A program made the position numbers and the translations under genes. Under the pieces are notes generated by a model, which worked only from the letters and a program-made list of their open reading frames with translations, searched no databases and was not told the origin of the DNA. From contig JAJUHF010000013.1 of assembly GCA_029268045.1 (NCBI GenBank), forward strand, positions 1 to 41,560: a stretch of DNA of 41,560 nt, in the 5' to 3' direction. Source of the DNA: Anseongella ginsenosidimutans (GTDB taxonomy: Bacteria > Bacteroidota > Bacteroidia > Sphingobacteriales > Sphingobacteriaceae). Of the stretch, positions 35,313-41,560 are shown piece after piece. Position 1 is the stretch's first letter; each line of letters begins with the position of its first letter.

Positions 35313-38300
35313 ATGGAAACATTGCAACGCTGTTCCAGGGGACTGATGCTTGCGGCGATCACCTGCATGATGTTGCTGCAAAGCGCAGTAGCCCAGGAAA
35401 CCCGGCAAATCACCGGGACGGTTACCGACAGTGCCGGCGCCCCCCTGCCGGGCGTAAGTATTGTCGTGAAAGGTACCCAAAACGGAACCAGCACCGATTT
35501 AAACGGGAAATTTTCGATCCAGGCCGCTCCCTCGGACATCCTTGAGTTTTCGTTGCTGGGTTACCTGGCAACCGAGCGGCCGGTCGGAACGGCTGCTCAG
35601 CTCGATGTTCAGTTAGAAATGGCGGGATACCAGTTGTCGGATGTGGTGGTTATCGGTTACCAGACCGCATCCCGGCGAAGCGTAACCACCTCCATCGCTT
35701 CGGTTTCTGCCGAAGATATTCAATCGCAGGTAACGGGCAACGTAGCCAACGCCATTCAGGGAAAACTGCCTGGCGTGCAGATCTTGCCCGGGAGCGGTCT
35801 CCCCGGATCCCAGCCAACCATTCTGATCCGGGGGCTTAGCAGCCTGACGGGCAATACCACGCCGCTGATTATTGTGGACGGTATCGAAATGGGATACAAT
35901 GCGCTTAACTTTCTGAACCCTTCCGATATTCAGCGTATCGACGTCCTGAAAGACGCGTCCGCTTCGGCTATTTACGGCTCCCGCGCGGGGCAGGGCGTGA
36001 TCCTGATCACGACCAAGAAGGGCGGCGGGAAACCGGTTATCCAGGTAGAGTCGTCCCTGGGCTTCGATTACATGCCGGACCTGAATCTCGCGGGCGCTTC
36101 CGAATTCGCCCGGATCATGAATCGCATTGCCGAAAACAGCGGACTCGATCCCTATTTTCCCAATCCCGAAAGCCTTCAGGGAACCGATTACTGGGATATG
36201 GCCTACGATGTGGGGATTACCCAGGACCACCTGATCAGCGCCCGGGGTGGTAAAGACGGTCTTTCGCTTTACGGAAGCCTGGGGTATTTCAGACAGGATT
36301 CCTACAACGCCACCGACAAGGGAGGAAACTGGACCCGGATCACCGCCCGACTGAATGCCGAGCTGGATGTGAGCGAAAAATTCACCATGGGGCTTAATCT
36401 GGCTCCCCGGTATGAAAAGTGGCTGAGCACCCCCGATGTTACCTTTTCCGCCTACGCGATGGATCCTACCACGAGTCCGTTTAAGACGGAAGATTCGGTT
36501 TACCGGGCCATTCCCGAAGGATTCATGGACTTTACGGCGTTCAATCCGTATTACAGCCTGCCGAACCGCTCTTCCTTGAATGGGGTAACCAATCCGTATT
36601 TCGCCTATTACACCAACTTCAATGAGAACGAGGCCTTTGGAGCGCAGTACGCGACCTTTCTCCAGTTTACCCCCATTCCCAACCTCGTGCTGAAATCCCA
36701 ATTGGAAGGATTTGCAACCGTCACCAGTTCGGAAGGATATTCCCCCAAGTATTATCTGGCTACCAACGCGAATAATAAGGAAAGCACCTTAAGCTCCCAA
36801 ACGGGTACCAACGCGCGCTGGAAGATCACCAATACTGCCAATTACCGCTTTGGAATCAACGATCACCAGGTGGATGTGCTCCTGGGACAAAGCGCCGACA
36901 AATATACCGTCAAGGGTACGCGGGCTTCGCGTAAGAATATCCCCTTCGATACCGAGCCGTATCAGCATATTGCAGCGGCGAGCGAGGTGGTGGACGGAAG
37001 CGGCTATTACCAGCCGGGAGCTACCGATTTCGGGAAAATGCTCTCCTTCTTCGGATCCCTGCGTTACGATTACAAAGGGAAGTACTACCTCTCGGGCAGC
37101 ATGCGGGCCGATGCGTCTTCCCTGGTCAACCCAGCTTATCGCTGGGGTTATTTCCCAACCCTGTCGGCTGCCTGGATCATCTCGGAAGAAGGCTTTTTCG
37201 AAAACCTGAAGGATAAGATCAATTACCTCAAGTTGCGCGCGAGCTGGGGTCGGGCCGGCGGCAATCTGCCCGGTACGGTGGGCGCTTACCTGACTACCAT
37301 CGCGCCTGTTTACTATACGGATGCCAATGGTAATCCGATAACGGGTTATACCCCCAGCAATATCGCCGACCCGCGGATCAAATGGGAAGTGCAGGAAGAT
37401 TACACCCTGGGGCTGGATGCAGGCTTCTTCAACGATCGCCTGAATCTGACGCTGGAAACCTTCATCAGGCGGCCCCAGAACCTGCTGATCGATGTACGGG
37501 TGGATCCCGCCCTGGGGTACCCGCAAGGCTACATCCCCACCCAGCCATCCAATGTGGGTAAACTGACAACCCACGGGTGGGATCTGGGAATCGGCTACCG
37601 GGGTAATGTCGGCCCAAAACTCAGTTGGGGCGCCGACCTGACCCTGAGTCATTGGAAATCCATCGTGGATCACGTGGGGAATGCCGATCCTGTGCTGTAT
37701 GCCCGCAACAACGACGTTATCAGCACCTTTCGCTCCCGGCTCACCCAGGGACACGAACCCGGCGCCTGGTTCGGCTACATCGTGGACGGCGTGTTTCAGA
37801 CCGATGAGGAAGCAATCGCTTACGTGAATGCCGAGGGCGTACCCTACCAGCCTCTTGCGAAAGCGGGCGATCTGAAATTCCGGGATGTGACCGGTGACGG
37901 CGTAATTGACAACGGCGACTTAACCGACATCGGATCTCCCTGGCCCAAACTGACCTCGGGGCTGACCCTGACCCTCCAATACGGGAGACTGGATTTCCGG
38001 GCGGAATTTTACGGCGCCTTCGGGCATGAATATTCCAACGATTACCGCTTGCTCACCCCGGCATTGTATAATTTCCCCTCGGGCTGGGGCGACCAGTTCT
38101 GGAACGGTCCGGGAACAAGCAACGAGTTTCCTATCCTGCGCTCGGCCAGCCAGGATCAGAACGGCAATTTCAGCAAGATGTCTGAATTCCTGCTAGAAGA
38201 CGCGGATTTTCTTCGCTGCCGGTTAATACAGATCGGTTATACTATTCCAGCCGCCTGGGTGAAGGGAATCCAAACCCTTCGGGTATACGCTTCGGCGCAG

Positions 38301-38435
38301 AACCTGTTTACCATTTCGGGCTATTCGGGGCTGAATCCGGATCTTCCCTTCCAGGGAATCGGATTTCACGGGGTGGACCGTTTTCAGGCGGTTCCCGCGA
38401 ATACCTTTTTGTTTGGCATCAGCCTGGGGCTGTAA
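35313..38435 (+). CDS. SusC/RagA-type TonB-dependent outer-membrane transporter
   Basis: A 1040-residue outer-membrane importer of oligosaccharides. A signal peptide (to about AVAQ/ETR) is followed by a carboxypeptidase-D-like regulatory domain (ITGTVTDSAGAPLPGVSIVV), a TonB box and plug region (SDVVVIGYQ, GQGVILITTKKG) and a 22-strand barrel. The SusC signature GIEMGYNALNFLNPSDIQRI and DASASAIYGSRAGQGV are present. I take the ATG at 35313; an in-frame TTG at 35292 would add seven residues. SusD follows, with its ATG 26 bases beyond the stop. The pair forms the SusCD 'pedal bin' that captures a glycan from outside. No sigma or anti-sigma extension is present, so control is probably by AraC. 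Confidence 0.96.
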   Translation: METLQRCSRGLMLAAITCMMLLQSAVAQETRQITGTVTDSAGAPLPGVSIVVKGTQNGTSTDLNGKFSIQAAPSDILEFSLLGYLATERPVGTAAQLDVQLEMAGYQLSDVVVIGYQTASRRSVTTSIASVSAEDIQSQVTGNVANAIQGKLPGVQILPGSGLPGSQPTILIRGLSSLTGNTTPLIIVDGIEMGYNALNFLNPSDIQRIDVLKDASASAIYGSRAGQGVILITTKKGGGKPVIQVESSLGFDYMPDLNLAGASEFARIMNRIAENSGLDPYFPNPESLQGTDYWDMAYDVGITQDHLISARGGKDGLSLYGSLGYFRQDSYNATDKGGNWTRITARLNAELDVSEKFTMGLNLAPRYEKWLSTPDVTFSAYAMDPTTSPFKTEDSVYRAIPEGFMDFTAFNPYYSLPNRSSLNGVTNPYFAYYTNFNENEAFGAQYATFLQFTPIPNLVLKSQLEGFATVTSSEGYSPKYYLATNANNKESTLSSQTGTNARWKITNTANYRFGINDHQVDVLLGQSADKYTVKGTRASRKNIPFDTEPYQHIAAASEVVDGSGYYQPGATDFGKMLSFFGSLRYDYKGKYYLSGSMRADASSLVNPAYRWGYFPTLSAAWIISEEGFFENLKDKINYLKLRASWGRAGGNLPGTVGAYLTTIAPVYYTDANGNPITGYTPSNIADPRIKWEVQEDYTLGLDAGFFNDRLNLTLETFIRRPQNLLIDVRVDPALGYPQGYIPTQPSNVGKLTTHGWDLGIGYRGNVGPKLSWGADLTLSHWKSIVDHVGNADPVLYARNNDVISTFRSRLTQGHEPGAWFGYIVDGVFQTDEEAIAYVNAEGVPYQPLAKAGDLKFRDVTGDGVIDNGDLTDIGSPWPKLTSGLTLTLQYGRLDFRAEFYGAFGHEYSNDYRLLTPALYNFPSGWGDQFWNGPGTSNEFPILRSASQDQNGNFSKMSEFLLEDADFLRCRLIQIGYTIPAAWVKGIQTLRVYASAQNLFTISGYSGLNPDLPFQGIGFHGVDRFQAVPANTFLFGISLGL

Positions 38436-38461
38436 TGGTGGAATCATTAAACGAAAGAACG

Positions 38462-40039
38462 ATGAAACAGTCAACTAAATTCGCTGCCTTGCTGGGAACG
38501 GCCGTTTTCCTGCTCACTGCCTGCAGTGATCACTTTCTGGATCAGGAACCCTTCAATAACTCCATTCAGGAGACGCAATACTTTACTACGCTTGACCAGT
38601 GCAATACATCTACCCAGGTTTGCTATCGCTATATCGATTACGACGCCTGGTGGCAGACCCAGAACTGGCGGTATCTGGCGGGAGAAGCGGCCAGCGACAA
38701 CGCATGGATCGGAAATACCTATCAGAGTACGCATGCTACCTGGGACGCCGTGGCCCATTATACGCTGGATGCGGGTAACGACCGCAACGAAGGGCATTGG
38801 ATCATGACCTATAAATCCATCGGGATATTCAATAAAACGATGGAAGGAATCGCGGCCGCGCCCATTGAAGAGGGCCCCAAGGCACAATTCATCGCGGAGC
38901 TGAAATTCCTGCGCGCATTCATGTATTTCGATCTGGTCCGGAATTGGGGCGGGGTTCCGCTGGTGCTGGAAAGCTATCCGCCCGACACCCATTTGCCCCG
39001 GTCAACCGCCGAAGAAGTGTACGAGCAGCTTGTCGCCGACCTGCAGGCGTGTGCCGAAGTCTTACCGGAAAAATCGGAATACCCGGCTTCGGATAAATTC
39101 CGCGCATCCCGGGGGGCGGCACTTGCGCTGCTTGCTAAAGTATACCTCTATATGGAAAACTGGACCGGCGCGGAAGAAGCCGCCGGGCAGGTGATGGCAT
39201 CTGGTGAATATGAACTGGAACCATTTTTCGGGGACGTCTGGGAGATTGCCAACCGAAACGGCGAGGAATCGATCTTCGAAATTCAGGCGAGTTCGCTGGA
39301 AACACCACCTGTGCCGGGGAATGGCTATGTTGTGGTCATGAATTCCACCGCGGACGCCGGTTGGGGATACATCTCTGTAAGCAGCCACCTGGAAAACGCG
39401 TTCAAATCCGAAGGCGACAGCATTCGCCTGCAATGGACCATCAACCGGCACGGCTTGCCGGTAGCGGGCGACCTGGCCAACCCGTCTTTTGACGGCAGGC
39501 CCTATACCGATTCGAAATCCGGGCGCTTCAGCAGGAAGCATTACACGCCGCGGGCGGAGCGTCCCGCCAATAACAAGTTTGACCGGAATCACATCATTCT
39601 CCGCCTGGCCGATGTGATCCTGATCCATGCCGAGGCGTGTGCCATGCAGCAGAAAACTGCGGAAGCCCTGGCTTCGCTTCAACGCATCCGGGAACGGGTA
39701 GACCTAAGCACGGATGGTAGCCTGAGCGGCTGGAACCTGATCCAGGCCGTGCGGAAGGAAAGAAGACTGGAAACCGCACTGGAAGGGGATCGTCTGTATG
39801 ACCTGCGACGCTGGAAAGATCAGGGGGGTAAACCGGTAATCAACAGCGTAATGGGACCCGGCGGCAGTTTCGTCGTGTATAACACGGAAGAAAGCACCGA
39901 TCCCTACGAAACCGCCAATACCATTGAGCCGCAAAACAAGGGCGCCAATTTTAGGGCGGGCGTACATAACCTTTGGCCCATACCAAATTCGCAGATCGTT
40001 GCTTCGGAAGGAGTGGTCTCACAAAATACGGGATACTGA
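38462..40039 (+). CDS. SusD/RagB-type glycan-binding lipoprotein
   Basis: A 525-residue surface lipoprotein that closes over the SusC barrel and binds the glycan. The ATG at 38462 gives the lipoprotein signal MKQSTKFAALLGTAVFLLTAC with C21; a possible start at 38435, overlapping the SusC stop, adds nine residues before it. SusD hallmarks are NNSIQETQYFTTLDQC, AQFIAELKFLRAFMYFDLVRNWGGVPL, the TPR-like GAALALLAKVYLYMENWTGAEE and the C-terminal LQRIRERV, AVRKERRLETALEGDRLYDLRRW and NLWPIPNSQI. Length and layout are normal. The glycan bound is unknown. Confidence 0.96.
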   Translation: MKQSTKFAALLGTAVFLLTACSDHFLDQEPFNNSIQETQYFTTLDQCNTSTQVCYRYIDYDAWWQTQNWRYLAGEAASDNAWIGNTYQSTHATWDAVAHYTLDAGNDRNEGHWIMTYKSIGIFNKTMEGIAAAPIEEGPKAQFIAELKFLRAFMYFDLVRNWGGVPLVLESYPPDTHLPRSTAEEVYEQLVADLQACAEVLPEKSEYPASDKFRASRGAALALLAKVYLYMENWTGAEEAAGQVMASGEYELEPFFGDVWEIANRNGEESIFEIQASSLETPPVPGNGYVVVMNSTADAGWGYISVSSHLENAFKSEGDSIRLQWTINRHGLPVAGDLANPSFDGRPYTDSKSGRFSRKHYTPRAERPANNKFDRNHIILRLADVILIHAEACAMQQKTAEALASLQRIRERVDLSTDGSLSGWNLIQAVRKERRLETALEGDRLYDLRRWKDQGGKPVINSVMGPGGSFVVYNTEESTDPYETANTIEPQNKGANFRAGVHNLWPIPNSQIVASEGVVSQNTGY

Positions 40040-40132
40040 TAACGTACTAAAAAGCGGGATTCCGGAAAAAAATCCATCTTTTTAAAGACATTCTCTATTT
40101 TAATCGATGGCTTCCTTTCCTAGCTTAGCATA

Positions 40133-41560
40133 ATGCTTCCTCAAGATCGAAAGCAATTTTTCTCTGCTTTAAGGCGAGCGACAAACGCCGTGTGTTTCGG
40201 GTGGATCGCACTTGGATATACCGGGGGGGCATGCGCATTTCATGCGGAAGACAGCGCAGTTGCCTCCCGGGAATACGTCTTAAGCCTTCAACTGAACGAT
40301 ACCCGTCAAACCATCCACAGTTTCGGCGCTTCCGATTGCTGGACCGCCAAATTCATTGGAACCTGGGCGGACGAAGCAAAAAAGAACCGCATAGCCGACC
40401 TTTTATTCAGCATGGATACCCTGGCCGATGGTAGCCCGGAAGGAATCGGTCTGTCGCTTTGGCGATTTAATATAGGCGCCGGAAGTTATGAACAAGGCGC
40501 CGCGTCGGGCATCCGTACGGATTGGCGGCGGGAAGAATGCTTTTTAAATGCCGACGGTTCATACGATTGGAAGAAACAGCAAGGGCAGCAATGGTTTCTC
40601 GATGCAGCGAGGAAACGCGCCGTACGATATACCCTCGGTTTTTCCAACGCACCGCCGGTCCACCTGGCCCGGAACGGAAAGGCATTCAATCCGGGCGGCG
40701 ACTCGTTGAACATACTGCCCGGTAAGATGGATGACTATGCGCGATTTTTGGCGGAGGTAGCCGTTCATTTTGACTTTGACTACCTGAGTCCGGTGAACGA
40801 GCCGCAATGGGACTGGGAGGCGAAGGGAAGGGGGGCCACCCAGGAAGGAAGCCCCGCGCAGAATGAGGAAATAAGTCGCCTGGTGAAATCCTTATCCAGG
40901 CAACTGGCTTCTTCGGGCGCCCGGACAGCCATTGTGGTCGGCGAAGCCGGCGAATGGGACTACCTGTATGAAAAGAACGAAGACGGCCGCGGCGAACAAG
41001 TGAACGCCTTTTTTTCGCCTACTTCGGCCCATTACATCGGGGATCTGCCCCATGTGCTGAACGTGATATCCGGCCACAGCTATTGGACTACCTGCCCCGA
41101 CAGCCGCCTGCGGGAAGTAAGGCAGCGTGTGGCCGATGCGGTGGAGTCGGTAAATCCTTCGCCGGAGGTATGGCAAACCGAATTCGGTATCCTGGGAAAC
41201 ATCTGCGGCCGCTACAGCGGGCCGCCCAGAAATACCACCATGGATTACGGTCTCTACGTAGCCAAGGTGATCCATCACGACCTGACCGTGGCCGGGGTTT
41301 CCTCCTGGCAATGGTGGCTGGGGATCAATCCTTACGATTACAGCGACGGGTTGGTTTACATCAACGATCCTACGGGACGCATCAACCCGCCCGGTTCAAA
41401 GGAAGACGGGATCATCCTCGAATCAAAACAATTATGGGTTCTGGGGAACTACTCACGTTTTATCCGCCCGGGCATGCAGCGCGTTGCGGCGGCCATCGCC
41501 GGTCCCGACGCGCCGGAAGACCTGCTGGTTTCGGCTTACCGGCGCGAAAAAGACAGCAAA
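40133..41560 (+). CDS. Glycoside hydrolase family 30 enzyme, 3' partial
   Basis: The 476 visible residues run off the right edge without a stop. The ATG at 40133 is the first start after an in-frame TAG at 40121. An N-terminal signal-like stretch (RRATNAVCFGWIALGYTGG) precedes the barrel. GH30 motifs include TIHSFGASDCWTAKF, SLWRFNIGAGSYEQ, the acid/base E223 in SPVNEPQWDWE, and the nucleophile E350 in VWQTEFG. The NEPQWDWE form and the region before it resemble the endo-beta-1,6-galactanase-like GH30 branch, although beta-1,6-glucanase or beta-glucosidase/xylosidase relatives cannot be excluded. It lies 93 bases after SusD, in the same direction, and is the exported backbone or side-chain cutter of this locus. 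A weak -7-like TAGCTTAG lies at 40121-40128. Confidence 0.9.
   Translation, partial: MLPQDRKQFFSALRRATNAVCFGWIALGYTGGACAFHAEDSAVASREYVLSLQLNDTRQTIHSFGASDCWTAKFIGTWADEAKKNRIADLLFSMDTLADGSPEGIGLSLWRFNIGAGSYEQGAASGIRTDWRREECFLNADGSYDWKKQQGQQWFLDAARKRAVRYTLGFSNAPPVHLARNGKAFNPGGDSLNILPGKMDDYARFLAEVAVHFDFDYLSPVNEPQWDWEAKGRGATQEGSPAQNEEISRLVKSLSRQLASSGARTAIVVGEAGEWDYLYEKNEDGRGEQVNAFFSPTSAHYIGDLPHVLNVISGHSYWTTCPDSRLREVRQRVADAVESVNPSPEVWQTEFGILGNICGRYSGPPRNTTMDYGLYVAKVIHHDLTVAGVSSWQWWLGINPYDYSDGLVYINDPTGRINPPGSKEDGIILESKQLWVLGNYSRFIRPGMQRVAAAIAGPDAPEDLLVSAYRREKDSK

Noticed and set aside
35613-36701. Long open frame (about 362 codons) on the minus strand opposite susC
   Set aside because: It is the mirror frame of a well-supported SusC coding region, has no family motif and no plausible promoter.
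40057-40085. Terminator between susD and the GH30 gene
   Set aside because: The GGATT/AATCC stem is only five base pairs; the T-run is short, and GH30 is probably read from the same transcript.

Overview
This window looks like a chromosomal segment from a member of the phylum Bacteroidota. The evidence is a SusC/SusD pair, promoter -7 boxes of the form TAnnTTTG (for example TATATTTG before rpsF, the tRNA gene and mtgA), LytS/LytTR regulators with TPR repeats, several LxxC-type lipoproteins, and a conserved housekeeping gene set. GC content is moderate, near 50%. The free-living gene mix suggests a Cytophagales, Chitinophagales or Sphingobacteriales lineage rather than a gut Bacteroides, but I cannot fix the genus. 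No insertion sequence, phage, CRISPR array or integrase was seen. No gene-free gap exceeds 300 bases.

Region 1 (1-4.3 kb) holds the 3' part of a MacB-type ABC permease coupled to a TolC-family outer-membrane protein, then a convergent panB-rluA operon on the minus strand. Region 2 (4.3-8.7 kb, plus) holds carA, enolase, an FtsB/DivIC-like division protein and a stand-alone FMN/[3Fe-4S] glutamate-synthase-like protein. Region 3 (8.7-14.9 kb, minus) holds a VWA membrane protein, a secreted protein with a cryptic M14-like zinc-peptidase pattern, NADP-isocitrate dehydrogenase and dnaX. dnaX carries an A10 slippery run exactly where a gamma/tau switch is expected. Region 4 (15-17 kb, plus) is rpsF-rpsR-rplI with a leader hairpin and a strong terminator, then mtgA. 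Region 5 (17-19.6 kb, minus) is a membrane Fe-S / CCG-domain oxidoreductase operon with a small conserved protein. A tRNA-Phe(GAA) gene with promoter and terminator follows.

Region 6 (19.9-23.8 kb, minus) is a tightly packed signalling operon: a GAF sensor with a LytS-type kinase core whose ATPase motifs look lost, a TPR-containing LytS kinase with intact motifs, and a LytTR response regulator. Two divergent lipoprotein genes of unknown function follow (23.9-26.6 kb).

Region 7 (26.7-41.56 kb) is a polysaccharide utilization locus. It contains an MFS transporter, an AraC-type regulator transcribed divergently from a cytoplasmic DUF5107-TPR protein, a GH2 enzyme start-stop coupled to it, SusC, SusD, and a GH30 enzyme that runs off the window end. 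A plausible flow is glycan capture by SusCD, cleavage by the exported GH30 and GH2 enzymes, inner-membrane uptake by the MFS protein and cytoplasmic handling by the DUF5107 protein, under AraC control. The GH30 + GH2 content hints at a beta-1,6-linked galactan or glucan; this is inference.
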